Positions 1 through 11,771 of a stretch of 64,000 nucleotides of DNA are shown here, piece after piece. The position numbers and the translations under genes are program-made. How positions within the stretch are numbered: position 1 is the stretch's first letter; each line of letters starts with the position of its first letter. The DNA lies in contig NC_067282.1 of NCBI RefSeq assembly GCF_020740795.1, positions 148,290,858-148,354,857 of the forward strand, read 5' to 3'. Under the pieces are notes generated by a model. That model saw only the letters and a program-made list of their open reading frames with translations. It had not been told where the DNA came from and searched no databases. Origin of the DNA: Apus apus (taxonomy: Eukaryota > Chordata > Aves > Apodiformes > Apodidae).

Positions 1-631
1 CTACAAAGATAATTATGTGCCTCTCTCTACCACTGATATGGAGACTAAATGCACATGCTCTGAGTTGTGTTTCTAGGTGATGGTTACCTGTCCGGATTTC
101 CACAAGGCTGAAAGGCAGGATACCTCCAGCTACTGAATTACTTTTTCCACATATTGTTTAACGCGAGTTTGATAAGGCTCTTCCCTCACCATGCATTTCT
201 GTAGCTTACTCTAATGATGTAGCATCAGGCCTATACAGCTGTCATGCTAGAGGGACTCACTGACAACGCTGTGGAACTCAGCTCAGGAATTAGCCTTTAA
301 ACCCACTTCCTGAGTTTCATTCCAAATTTGACTAATACAAATATATTGTGTCTTCATTAGATGTTCCACAAGTGTTCATGATCTACTGATACCAAATAAA
401 AAACATAATTTAGTACAATCCAAAGAACAATACATATTTAAATTACTACAGGAAATAACTGCATAGCATTACAGAGTTATTACAAAAAGTAGTTCTTAAT
501 TACTAGTAAAACAAAAACAAAAATATAAAAACAAAACAAAAACAACTTCGACTTCAGAAAAAAATGTATTAAATCATCTTAAATTTGTGGGTAAAGACAT
601 TCCTGATTAGAATTCCAAACTGACATCTCAC
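1..631 (-). other. GLT8D2 intron sequence at the left edge
   Basis: Intronic, AT-rich, with an A-rich tract around 505-545. No exon, RNA gene or recognisable repeat was seen. Confidence 0.6.
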
Positions 632-744
632 CTGCATCCCTACACTTCTAACGATTTCATGTGTAGAGGGCAGATCACAATCATCCGAAAAAGCTGCAGC
701 ATGTCCAGGAGCTAACTTGGTATCATAGAGTTCCTGGATGTCAC
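632..744 (-). CDS. GLT8D2: GLT8D2 coding exon 6 (last inside the window)
   Basis: A 113-nt exon with acceptor tgcaatcag| and donor CAG|gtgaga. It encodes [19 protein letters not shown], then SDDCDLPS and ends at GMQ. The rest of the gene is off the left edge; I saw no further exon in bases 1-631. Confidence 0.93.
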
Positions 745-3700
745 CTGATTGCAGAAAGGTCAAAAGCATAAGAAGAAACTTACTTAGAATCATAGAATCA
801 TCCTGGTTGGAAGGGACCTTGAAGATCATCAAGTCCAACCATAACCTAAATCCCCCAACCATAAACTAATTTACCTGTTCAGTGCTTAAATCGTATTGCT
901 AAGCACTATATCTGCATTTCTTTTAAATACCTACAGAGTTGCCAGGGTAACTTGTGTTTTTGAACATTCAAGTTTTAGGGCATAGCCCAGATATTAATGA
1001 AGGCTAAATTTTGTAATGAGAGACATGTCTCAAATTTGAGTCCCATACTTGCATGTCTATCCTTAGATATTATCACCAGTATTCAATACATTCACCTTTT
1101 GGTCTGGATGTCCCAAATCAGCTACAGCAGAAGCCTATTACACTGTTAAGAAGCTTGGTTGCAAAGTTATGCATTCATAATGTCTGCCTTTGGAGAAGGA
1201 GGCAGAGGCAGTTTTTCTGAGCCTCTTCAAGTCCCACAAAAGTGCCACTTGAATGTCTTGCATGGATCAACTTTTTCCTGATGTTGTGTTTATGCCTCGT
1301 AGTAAGATGCCTGGATTCCTAGCACTGGCCAGCTGAAATGTGCCGGTCAAATTTCACTATCCCTGCTGGCTTCACAGACCACCCAATTCCTTCCTGACAG
1401 AGAGAAATAATATAACGCATGGCATTTTGCTCATCCCCCGACCAGCAGGTATCCCTGATGCACCAGAATAATTTCAGGGTGGGTGGGAAGCACTGTGATG
1501 CCATAGCAGATGAGTGAATCTGCATCCTAACCCCCTACAGCTACCAGCTTTGCTGCTGGGCAAGGGTGGGTCACAAGCAAGAGGAATTATCTTGGAAGGC
1601 CGCCTATGGCTCAGTAGCCTGAAGTCAGCTCATTAAAAGACTAGTGACAAAGAACATCCCCCATACCATGAAGAGTGAAACTACTGTTTCTGAAATAAGC
1701 AGAGAGTATTTCTTTGTCTGAACTCATCAGCTGGCTAGAAAACTTACATTAGAACTCATAACACAAAAAAACAGAATTTGAAATAATGGGCACTTAATTG
1801 TTGAAGATCAACGTACCTTACTAGGCATTTTCTCCTTTTTTCTACTTTTCAAGAGAAAAGCAGAAAAAGGGAAAAAAAAAAAAAATCAGCCTAGTTTTGG
1901 GCTGACACTCCCAAGTTTCTGCTTTGCAGAAACCGAAGACCAACAATTAAACCATCCCAAAATTAAACCTTGAAAAACCCCATTCCCTTCTTACTCTGCC
2001 ATAAGTCTCAATTACTCCCATTCCTGAAACATCTGACAGAGAGCAGTTTCACATTACAACTAAGACATGGGGAGTGGCTGTCAGAACAGACTCCCTCTCT
2101 CTGCCTCACTCCCGTATGTCCATCTTTGTTGCTCTCTTCTGGGGCCTATGATCACATGGCACAAGGGTGAGTAAGTTAGGTTGACTGAAGTGAAGGGAAA
2201 AAAATAAAAAAGGTTTTGGAATTGTTTTTTGTTGTTGTTGTTCTGCTAGTCTTCTGCCAGGTCAATCAGCTGGATCAGCTTATTCTGCAGCTGCTCAACT
2301 GTAGATATGATTCAAGTAACAGGAGCTGCCTGGGGACAGCTGAGGAAAGACTGAGGGAGCTGGGTCTCTTTAGCTTGGAGAGAAGAGACTGAGGGGCGAC
2401 CTCATCAATGTTTACAAATATGTTAAGGGTGAATATCTAGAGGACAGAGCCAGGCTTTTTTCAGTGATGTCCAGTGTTAGGACAAGGGGCAGCGGGTGCA
2501 AAGTGGAGCATAGGAGGTTCCACATAAACATCAGAAAAAACTTCTTTCCTGTGAGAGTGACAGAGCACTGGAACAGGCTGCCCAGAGAGGTTGTGGAGGC
2601 TCCTTCTCTGGAGACATTCAAAACTCGCCTGGACACGTTCCTGTGTGATGTGCTCTGGGTGATCCTGCCTGGGAGGGGGGTTGGACTAGATGATCTTTCA
2701 AGGCCCCTTCCAACCCCTAAGATTCTGTGATTCAGTGACAGCAGAGGCCACTTCACCAGCAGCAGCCCACCATGAGCTGTAATGTGAAACCACGCCTTTA
2801 TCCTGCAGCTCCAGAAATGCTACCAGCTGGCATAAGCTGACACCCCTAATGAAAGAGAAAGCCCTACTTCCTCTTCTTTCCTAGCCACGCTGCCTTGACT
2901 CAGACCAAGGAACAAATTCAGGCTAAAACCAATCACATTTCTGGTGAACGCATGTGCAGGTGCAAGAAGGGATGAAGGGGAGGTGGTGGGCTCAGCTTAA
3001 ATTGCTCATGAAACTGGAACGTAAATTATGACTTTAAGAACCTTTCAGAGAGTTAGATATTGCTGTTGCAGATCAACGACAGAACAACAAATCAAAAAAG
3101 CAGAGATAACCACACACAAGTTGAAGAAACTGTGATACTAGAAATCAAAATGAAACAGGCAGAGAAGATTAATCATACTACATAGAGCAGCTACTAGTGG
3201 CCCCTTGAAGTGCTGCTTGAATGTTTCAAAATCTGTCACTAAAGAGAACTATAGAAAGGTGTGGAGAAGTAGTGAACAATAAAATTATACTTTTGTCAAG
3301 TATAAATTCACTGATGTGAATTTTCTTACATCAAGGATTAATTTAGGCCAAGAAGTTTATTTCAGTTACACTTAGTCCTTTCCAGAGGAAATTTTCATTG
3401 GAACATCCCTTTACTGTTTAACAAGGATAGGCAAAAGGGTTTTGTTATCCTGGTGTACTGAGCCTGGCTAGGATAGAGTTAATTTTTATCATAGCAGCTC
3501 AAATGATGCTGTGCTTTAGATGTTTGACCACAACTGTATTGGCACACATCTCCAGGGCCTTCCCTGGTTCTTACCCTGCCCCCTGCCATGTATAGATCAG
3601 GGGGTGTGCAGTGGGCTGTGGGGGGACTCCACTGGGCAGCTGACCCAAACTGACTCCATGCCACATAACATCACTCAGAAGTAACAGGGGAAAGAGGGGG

Positions 3701-6700
3701 TCTTGGGAGGGAGACAAACAATTATTTCTTTGTCTGTTTTGTACTGACTATCCAGTTTTCTTTATTCTTCCTTTCCTCTCCTCCCATCCCACTGGCCCAG
3801 GGAAGTGAGTGAGTGGCTGTGTGGTGCTTAGCTGCCCAATAAGGCTAAACCATAACACTCTGATTAAAAAGGTTAAAATATAATAAGGAAACAAAAGGAC
3901 AACAACTTTACAGAGAAAAAAAATACACTGGTAAACAAATGAGAAAAAAATATAACTGTTCCTCTAATTATAATTCTTAGTATGAAAAAAAAAGCAAAGA
4001 TTTTTCAGGATTTGAATGTCTTCAGTTGCTCCCATTTGTTTAGGAAAATCTGAAATCTCTGAAATCTTTGATTGTGACACTGCAAAGTGCTATGAATTCT
4101 CAGCTGCAGGTTCTCACAATCACATTTTGCATGTTTGGAATTTTAACCCTTTTGTTTGAGTCAATTGCTCTTGCTCTTAAAAACAGCAGTTCTCGGTAAG
4201 GTACTGGTAGCATTTGTGGGAATTCAAATGATAGCAGGAAATGTACATCACAGACTTCATAACAAATAATGCAGCATCTAAGTGAAATATATCTTTCAGC
4301 AATTGACCAGATTCAATTAAAATTAAACCCATACATAGATTTCTGATCAAAATCAATTATTCAAAATATATATGGAGAGAAATTCTTCTTCAGATTCTCC
4401 TTTAAATAAACAAACAGATTATCTGCAGTTTTCCTGAGCTCAACACTCCTAGAAACTGCCTTAGCTCATATTTCCAAATGACTGTAATTTTAATTATCCT
4501 AGAAACTGCTTTTTGGATGATAGCTTACCTTGAACAATGATATCATCATCCAAATATATTACTTTCTCGTGTTTCTGGATAAGCAAAGGAAGATAAAATC
4601 GGACGAAGTTCAGCTATTAAACAGAAAAAAAAGGTAAAGACTAAATGGTAAAGCTGTTTCACGTAGTAGTCTCACAGTTCTGTCTCTATTAACAATCAGT
4701 TTTATTTCTCCCTTCATTGAGAACTAGACGCCAATAATTTTCTTCCTCCTCCCCAGCTTTACTAGCATCCTTACAAGTATTTTTAACCCATTTTTATTAT
4801 TGTTTATCGCTATTTTATTTGCTATCACGCCAACCAAACAGCCCAAAACAGTTGCTTCTTCACAGAACCACTGAATTATTAGGTTGGAAGGTGCGCTTTT
4901 GAGATCATCTTGTCCAGCCCTTCTCAAGTAGGGTCCACCCAAGCTGGCTGCCAAGGACCATGCCCACTTGGATTAGAGTATCTCCACAGAAGAAGATTCA
5001 ACAGCCTCTCTGAGTAACTTGCTCTAGTATTTGACTACTTTGTGCATAAGAAAAAAGTTTGTTCTTGTGTCCAGAGGGAATTTAATGTATTTTATTTTCG
5101 CCCATTGCCTTTGGTCCCTCTCCTTGGACATTTATATACATTGACAAGATCCTCCTGAGCCTCTCTTCTCCAGGCTGAACAGCCTCAGCTGTTTCAGCCT
5201 CTCCTCATATAAAGGATTCTCCAGTCCCTTATAATTTTTGCAGCCCTGTGTTGGACTTGCCACAATAAGTGAGTATCTTTCTTGTACAGGGCAGCTCCGA
5301 ATTGGATAGTATGCTCCAGATGCAGCCTCACAAGTTCAGAGTAATGAAGAAGGATCACCTTGAACCTGCTGGCAATTGTCTTCCTAATGCATTTTTACAG
5401 CATACACTATACAAAACACTCCAAATTTAATAGTGTCATTGTTCCACTCTATAGGAATTATTTGACTGGTGGGGTAGATTTGGGATAACAACTTCTACAG
5501 CAAAAGAAAAGGGGAATGAGAATTAAAGAACAACTGTGCTGATTCAGACCATTTTACCCAACACCTGCCTTCAGAGTGGTCTAAGCAGTTCTCAGTGAAA
5601 AATAACAACTGAGCAAGCATATAGTATTCTCCTAGCTTTCAGCTCAAGCGATTTCCTGAACTAGATGTGATCTGTCTAAATATAAACTGCAGTCCTCACT
5701 GAATCCCTGTAAATGTTTACATTCACAAGACCTTTCAACAAACAATTCTAGAGGTTTAGCACTCAAGGCATGAAAAACATGCAACATTTCTTGTTTGTTC
5801 TAACTGTGACTCCTACTAATTTAATCTAATGGCCATTAGTTCTTGCTTTGGAAGAAACAATGAGCAACCATCCCTCATCCAGTCCTCCATGCCACTCAGT
5901 TCTGTAGAAGTCTACTATTTTGACAATAGAAGTCACATTTCCAGGCTGAACAGCTTTAACCCACTGATTGCTTGCATGAACTCTTTTCCATATATTAGAA
6001 ATGCCAAAGGCTCAGAGCGAGACAGCAAGAATAAATATTCTGAACAGACTGAATATTTTCTGGTGGTGCTACAAATTTTTCAGATAAGGGGACAAAGACT
6101 GCACATAGTATTTAGGATAAGGGAAAACTACTGATTTGTCCTGTGGCAATAGGCACTTAGATTTGAAGTGGAAGGGGGTTGCAGCTGGGTTTGAACTAGT
6201 GGGGCATTGTTCTAGTATTAATGAAGACCAGAAGGCCTCCCGCCTCCCAAGGGTGCCACCAGCACGCTCAGCTCACTCCCTGAAATGCCTGTGCACCAAT
6301 GCAGGCAGCATGGGGAATAAACAGGAGGAGTTAGAGGTCTGTGTGCGGTCTAAAGGTTATGATCTGGTGGCAATTGCAGAGATATGGTGGGACAGCTCAC
6401 AGGACTGGAATGGAAATTACTAAGTTTATGCCACCAAATAATGAGGTCCCAGAAAGATGGACAAGTTGCAAGAAGACTGCTATAGCGCACGTTTCCTTCT
6501 TGAGTGAGAGCTTAGCACTTGGACCTGATGTAGCTTCTCTAGCTTACACCCTCCTGTGTAATGAAGCAGAGATCTAGGGCATTGTAAAGCCTGTCATACT
6601 CTTTAAAACCCCTGAAAATTTGTTATGCCATGTTCATTTACTCACAGGCTGCAGTAGCTCAGGACGTGATGCATCTTGTCTGATTTTTCCTTTTAGTACC

Positions 6701-9700
6701 ATAGGGTTGAATTCCACAACCTGAAACTTTATTTCTTTCAGTTTAGAATTTTCAATCCATTTGCTGTGATAAAAAAAAAAAAAAGTGATAAATACTGAGT
6801 GTATGGCAAGTACTTCCAGTATTCAGTTCACAGACTCACAGGAGAATAAGGGACCTTGGAAGCTCACTTGATCTATTCTATTCCAAGAGAGAATCCCGTA
6901 TGTACAGCTATTGCACACAGACATTTGTTTAACCCAATATTAAAGAGAGAAAAAAGAACCAACCAACCAACAAACAAACAAAAACCCAGACAAAACCACA
7001 ACAACAAAAACAACAAGCCCAAAAGAAAAAAAACAACAAACAAACCAAAAAACATCACCCAAAAAAACCCAACAAAGCAAAACACCCCACACCACTGCCA
7101 GAAGAGACTCCACATGTTGCCCATACAAATGCTATTTTTCTGGGCTTCCTTGCTACAGTTAAAGACCATTTTTTCTTATCCTATCTGCTGTACTTTTAAA
7201 GCAGAGGATAGTTTTCTCCCTTTTACAGTTTTACCTCCTTCCAGATTAATCACAGAATCACCTTGGTTGGAAAAGACCTTCAGGATCATTGAGTCCAACC
7301 TTCAATATAACACTGACAAGTCCTTAACTACACCATATTCCTAAGTACTATGTCTGCCTCCAGGGATGGTGACTCCACCACTGCCCTGGGCAGCCTGTTC
7401 AGGGCCACATCACCTCCTAACTATATTTTCTTTAGACTAGACTAATTTTTCATTATTTTGCCAGATTTCATTACTCCATTGCTTATTGTTCTCCTCTGAC
7501 CTCTCTTCTAAAATCCTTCCTGAAGACACCAAAAACTACACATCACACTTTTTCTGACACATTAATTATGTCTGCAAGGCCAGAAAAGTTTCCTCACATC
7601 TCCTGTGGTCCTATATGTGAACATCTATGTCCACTATGATGCATCCCTTTTTCTTTCCCTCCCCCCCCATTTTGTTTTGTTTTGTTTTCTAAATCAGCAG
7701 ACTCAGTAATCACTCATAATTCTGTAGTTTTCCAAATGTAGTTTTACCAAACTCCTGCTTCATCCTAAGCCAATACAATCAGCTATTCCCACCTATACTA
7801 CCTTGTCATTACCTCTACTGAATTTTGTCACATTTTACAGTTCATTTTTCCAATTCATCATGCAGAGTTTGTTTTCAGTTCTTGTCTCATTCCTCAATAT
7901 ATCTGCTGTCTCTTTTCCAGCTTCATGCCAATTGCAGATTCATAAAAAACATTCTCCACTCTATTACCATGTTACTGATCAACTGGATGGGAAAAACTCC
8001 CTGTGGAACCCCACTCATTGCATCGTTTCACTTTGACACAAACCATGGGTGTAAGGGCTACAGAAGTTCAGTAGCCAGAGGTGAGAACTGCTAACAAATC
8101 TGCTTTAATTTTGTTTCATACCTTCCCCCTCTTTTAGACAATGTTTATAAATTTCAACACACAAAAATGCTTCCTTGGCTCTCCATTTACTACCTTTAAT
8201 ACACCCTCTTACTTGAAATTAGCTTTAAACAACTTTTTCTACACTGAAGCTTAAGACACAGCACCAGATGAGAGGTAAGCGCAGTGCCACAAAGTGGGGT
8301 CGTGACAAGCAACCACCTATATACTTATTATCTTACTACAAACTCTTCTGCAGCCAATATACAAAAGAGGCACAGGGATGGGAATGATCTGGCTGTTTCA
8401 CACCCCTGCGCACCAGCCAGTGCCTTGCCTAGGGCAGAACAGTCCTTTTTTCTTAACACAGAGAATCCTGGGGACTGCTACCAACAGCACTACTTAAATA
8501 AAAGGCAGAAACGTTTCCCTGAAAAGTCCTCCAAAATCTATACCCAAGCTAAGAGGACAATCTGATCATAACTACAACATGAAACAAAATAAGGCTGGTA
8601 CATACTGGATATGTGGGAGGGTGGTCTTCAGCCCAACAATGTAGAACAGAACATTAGCCTCTGTGTTGCTGTAGATGCTACTGATTGCTGCCACAGCTGC
8701 ACCCATTCTGCCCGCAGCAGCGCAGATTACGACTGGGATTTCTTCTTCCATTTCCTCAGGACTCTCCAAATCAACTGCCCATTATAAAAGAATATTTTTC
8801 TATCAGATCTGGGTGACAGGAGTAAGTATGTATTTCCATAAGCAGTGGAATCCTGTCACAATCACCCCATTTCCTTACCAAATCCTATACACATCCACAT
8901 CTGGCAAGTCACAAAGCATGAACTGCTACTAATCCAGAACTACATGCAGGTTGACTGGACTGTTGGGTGCCTCCAAACAGAATATATAACACATTTATTG
9001 TGTTATATCGTCACATTCTTGGCAGGGGCACAATCTAGCTCATTCTCCACGTAGCTGCTTAGTCTCATGAAACCTGAAGAAGTCTGAATGCCTTTAAGAC
9101 TTAATTCTCAGTTATGTTTAGTACAAATTGAACAATAGATTCCAAAATTGTCAAAGGAATGAAGTGGAAGGGATGGTGCAACTGCATGAGCTTTACTTCT
9201 TTGGGAAGCAAGCTAGAAAAGAGGAGTGCAAAATTTTGTACATCAGGAAGATGCTAATGATAAAAGGAAAAAAAATCTAAACAATAGAATCCATCCACAT
9301 TACTGCTAAGGAATATTTTTAACCCTAGCATTGATTAACTTACAGAACTTTTATGGATATATTTATACTGCTTAAAACACAACCATTAAACTCATTACAG
9401 CCCCAACAAAAATATACTGGGGAAAAAAAATGTTCATACCAACACGGAATTTGTTTATCTTGGGAACAGTGAATAAGCTATTAGTATAAACATTTAATAC
9501 CAGCCCAACTGTATCAACCCTACCAGCTTTCTGCTACTATAAAAGTGTCAGGAAAAACTGCTGTAAGTTACATCAAGATTTAACAATCTGAACTGAACAG
9601 GTAGGCCAAGCACATTCCCAAAGGGGCAAGTTGTGATCAAAGTTTATCATCACTCAACAACTCCAACACCATTAAGCACAAATAAGAATATATTCCAGCT

Positions 9701-11553
9701 TCCCTCTGTACCAGTGATACCTGGATAAAAATTCTTAGTCATTACTATCAATCTACTACTATTTTATTCAAGTAATTCAGAAGCAAATAATTCTGCATCC
9801 TAGACCATATGCAACAGTGTGAGTAGCTCATCTACTGTAGAGCAAACAAGATTCAGTAAGGCAAGAAGCACTGTTCAAATGAAGATACAAGGAATACAAA
9901 ACAAAAACACAAATGAAACAGAAGTATACATAATTTACCTGTTTCATTCTTTAAAGCAGATGGCACTTGGTGAACTTTGTTATACAGAATGGCACACACA
10001 GTTAACACAAGAAGTAACAGTAAGATCTGGTTGACTGAAAGAAAAAGGAAAATTTGTGAACAATCAGTAAAATAGCTAATTCCCAACTATCTTTAAAACA
10101 AAAATATCCAATTTCCAATTAGTATATACCTGTCACAATTTAACACTTGGCTGGCAATTAAATGAATGACAGATGCTCTGTATGAACCACTCTCAATAAC
10201 CTGTGTTTGCTGTGCTTATTAAGTTCTCCTTTCTTGTTATTTGACCAAGCTAAAAAGTTTATGTTAAAAACATAATAGTAGCTCTTCCTCATTACAGTAA
10301 TTTCCATCTATCTGATTTTCATGGATAATTTGATCACTAAATCATTAAGCTCCCAATATATATGGGTTATCCATATATATATAAAAACTAACACTTCTGA
10401 ATTTTACCAAGAGCCTGGAACTTTTATTTTCTCAGCTAGTTAGTTGTCTGTTTATCATCACAAAACTTCATGAGTTAGTTTTCTTTAACCTAGCCCTCTC
10501 CTTCTCCACCCTTCCCAGATAAAACTTCAAACAGGAGAATTTTTTCCATTGCAATTTTCAGATCTTCAAGGTGTATTTGAGCAGAACTCTAAAAATACCA
10601 GAAAAACAAACCCAGCATGCTAGTGAAACCAGTAATCTTCCAAAGTATTTGAAAATGTGTAAACATTTTGACACAGTTAATTAGTCAAATTGAAACAAAG
10701 CATGCAATAGCAAAGGCCTCACTGTATATTCTGATTTGCAGTTCCTACCAGACTTGTCTTGTACAAATTATTCAACACAAACCAACTGTTAGTAGCTAGG
10801 GAGACAATTCACTGAGTACAACAGCAAAGGAATTCATTACCATCACCAACAGTTGCTTGGATGATGGCAGTTTTTTGTATCCAACTACTTTGTTACCTTT
10901 GCACCTCCAAAAAAGGTATTTAGGGTGTACAAAAGAGCACCAGGAACGTTTTGAACAATTTCAATTAAAAGGGCCAACAAGCCAGAACTGGGTGTGAGAA
11001 TAAATTTAAATTGGTAAGCATACATCACTGAATCTGCACTGATTTAAACCAGCTGAGGAAAACTGTCCACTGACTTCAGAGAAATGTTGGGTGCATAACT
11101 GAAGGCACATACGGGACCATTTTCAGTCACTGACCCTGACAGCTGATGAGAGCCATAAATTACTTGGGGCCACACATCAAGTGTGAGTGTACAGCATTAA
11201 TGTGCAAAGTTCTGTAAAAAAGACAGACAAAGTGCTCTAGGCACAACCCACATGAAACCAGCAGCTACCAGCACTCTTAGTGGGAAATTCCAGAACCCTC
11301 AGTCTCAAGCAGTAAAGCACCGAGAAATTTTTTATTAATGGGATTTATGGCTGTACTTATCTGACTTAGTTAACAGGAAAGGGCTTATTTATATACTTGA
11401 AGTTAAGCATAATTTAGCAAAAACAGAACTATAAATTTGCACCCAACTGTGACAACAGTTGCATGAGAAATTCCATTTGACATTTCTGTCCTCTTTCAAA
11501 AATGTATATTTCAAATGTTCTTAATCTCACTTACTTTTCTTTAAAAGAGCCAT
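632..11553 (-). CDS. GLT8D2: GLT8D2, glycosyltransferase 8 domain-containing protein 2 (5' part, six coding exons)
   Basis: A predicted glycosyltransferase of family GT8, expected to be a type II membrane protein of the Golgi; its acceptor substrate is not established to my knowledge. Joining exons 11553-11535, 10034-9939, 8774-8606, 6763-6646, 4613-4529 and 744-632 gives 600 nt, exactly 200 residues with matched phases. A short cytoplasmic tail (MALLKK) precedes a hydrophobic anchor at about residues 8-24 and an acidic stem (residues 40-50). The GT8 fold then starts at [13 protein letters not shown] (51-63). The DDD triplet at 156-158 within YLDDD is the DXD motif that binds metal and nucleotide sugar. 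The recalled human protein is about 349 residues, so roughly 57% is present; the C-terminal exons lie left of base 1. The start is chosen because MALL matches the recalled vertebrate N-terminus. Identification is from remembered family sequence, not a search. Confidence 0.93.
787..870 (-). repeat. CR1 LINE 3'-end fragment
   Basis: Starts with agaatcatagaatcatcc and continues ggttggaagggacctt and atcatcaagtccaacc. This is the reverse complement of the conserved CR1 3' end. It is only about 85 bp and sits just upstream of GLT8D2 exon 6 in transcript direction. Confidence 0.9.
2335..2738 (+). repeat. CR1 LINE 3' portion
   Basis: Contains the CR1 words ctgagggagctgggtctctt, gagcactggaacaggctgcc, cagagaggttgtggaggctc and ttggactagatgatctttc, and ends in gattctgtgattcagtga. 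It is a 5'-truncated copy of the RT tail and 3' end. The open frames of 88 and 114 codons here belong to the repeat, not to a host gene. Confidence 0.93.
3454..3857 (+). mobile_element. Avian LTR-like element (probable solo LTR)
   Basis: Begins tgtactgagcctggctagga and ends aagg..aaaccataaca, with internal gagttaatttttatcatagc, agctgacccaaactgac and gtggctgtgtggtgcttagc. I recall these words from endogenous retroviral (ERVL-type) LTRs common in birds. It is about 404 bp with TG...CA ends. No clean target-site duplication is seen and no internal viral genes flank it. It lies in the GLT8D2 intron, antisense to the gene. Confidence 0.6.
4529..4613 (-). CDS. GLT8D2: GLT8D2 coding exon 5 (DXD motif)
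   Basis: An 85-nt exon with acceptor tttaatag| and donor G|gtaagc. It encodes [12 protein letters not shown], then [12 protein letters not shown], which carries the catalytic DXD motif of GT8 enzymes. Confidence 0.93.
4860..5440 (-). repeat. CR1 LINE 3' portion
   Basis: Reverse-complement CR1 words: ttaggttggaaggtgcgc, ttctccaggctgaacagcctc, ttcagcctctcctcatata, cctgtgttggacttgcc and ctgctggcaattgtcttcct. It is moderately diverged. Confidence 0.88.
5540..5870. repeat. Diverged ancient LINE (CR1-like) remnant
   Basis: gattcagaccattttaccca and taatggccattagttcttgc resemble old amniote CR1-like repeats. The copy is strongly diverged, so the limits and family are uncertain. Confidence 0.35.
6130..6425 (+). 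repeat. CR1 LINE internal fragment (ORF2 endonuclease start)
   Basis: The frame from 6136 encodes [20 protein letters not shown], then [19 protein letters not shown], the N-terminal endonuclease segment of CR1 ORF2. The frame stops at 6423 with no CR1 sequence following, so this is a dead internal fragment. It is not a host gene. Confidence 0.85.
6646..6763 (-). CDS. GLT8D2: GLT8D2 coding exon 4
   Basis: A 118-nt exon with acceptor tatcacag| and donor CCT|gtgagt. It encodes [23 protein letters not shown] and SRPELLQP, close to the recalled vertebrate protein. It ends in phase 0. Confidence 0.93.
6950..7095. repeat. A/C-rich low-complexity tract
   Basis: An almost T- and G-free stretch of aacc, aaac, caaa and related words. 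Apparent open frames here (Lys/Asn/Thr/Pro on plus; Phe/Val/Leu on minus) are compositional artefacts. Confidence 0.9.
7246..7425 (-). repeat. CR1 LINE 3'-end fragment
   Basis: cacagaatcaccttggttgg, aagaccttcaggatcattga and gagtccaacc, followed by cagcctgttcagggccac, give a reverse-complement CR1 end. Confidence 0.9.
7780..8050. repeat. Possible very old LINE remnant
   Basis: Words such as ccaattgcagattcataaa and ctgtggaaccccactcatt recall old amniote CR1/L3-like repeats (a 'gggaccccact' segment). It is too diverged to be sure. Confidence 0.3.
8606..8774 (-). CDS. GLT8D2: GLT8D2 coding exon 3 (start of catalytic domain)
   Basis: A 169-nt exon with acceptor gggcag| and donor CA|gtatgt. It encodes the acidic stem (ESPEEMEEE), then [13 protein letters not shown] and [10 protein letters not shown], the first beta strands of the GT8 Rossmann-like fold. 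The split codon CA+C gives His where I recall Arg in human. Confidence 0.93.
9939..10034 (-). CDS. GLT8D2: GLT8D2 coding exon 2 (membrane anchor)
   Basis: A 96-nt exon with acceptor tttctttcag| and donor G|gtaaat. It encodes INQ followed by a run of Leu, Val, Thr and Ile that forms the signal anchor, then the stem ([13 protein letters not shown]). It is phase-compatible on both sides. Confidence 0.9.
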
Positions 11554-11579
11554 GTGTCCTGTTGGATGAGAACTGCGAC
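11535..11579 (-). CDS. GLT8D2: GLT8D2 first coding exon (short)
   Basis: A 45-nt exon of which 19 nt are coding (ATG at 11553, encoding MALLKK plus one base). Its acceptor is a cacag preceded by a T-rich stretch, and its donor is A|gtaagt. The leftover base A joins TC of the next exon to make Ile-7. The acceptor implies at least one noncoding exon further right, which I could not place. Confidence 0.83.
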
Positions 11580-11771
11580 CTGTGATAAAATTAAAAAAAA
11601 AAGAAAAGAAAAAAAAAATTAATACCAGCAGTGAATAATAGCTGCTTCAGGAACAAGTTTCTGCATCATCAAATTTTACTGCTGACCTGGTAAAAGTAAA
11701 ACTGAAGTGTCTTTGTGAAAAACTTTTTGGGAACAAGTAACTAATATTCTGGGCTACAATTAATACCACAC

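Larger units (their letters stand above)
745..11534 (-). other. GLT8D2 introns (summary)
   Basis: The five introns between coding exons span 745-4528, 4614-6645, 6764-8605, 8775-9938 and 10035-11534. Besides the CR1, LTR and low-complexity segments listed separately I recognise nothing in them. 8775-11534 is plain AT-rich intron with a small inverted repeat at 10357-10383. Confidence 0.8.

Noticed and set aside
2412-2756. Overlapping 114- and 88-codon frames
   Set aside because: They are part of a CR1 LINE copy, not a host gene.
6873-7344. 162-codon plus frame and Phe/Val-rich minus frames that look like a membrane protein
   Set aside because: They are made by the A/C-rich low-complexity tract.
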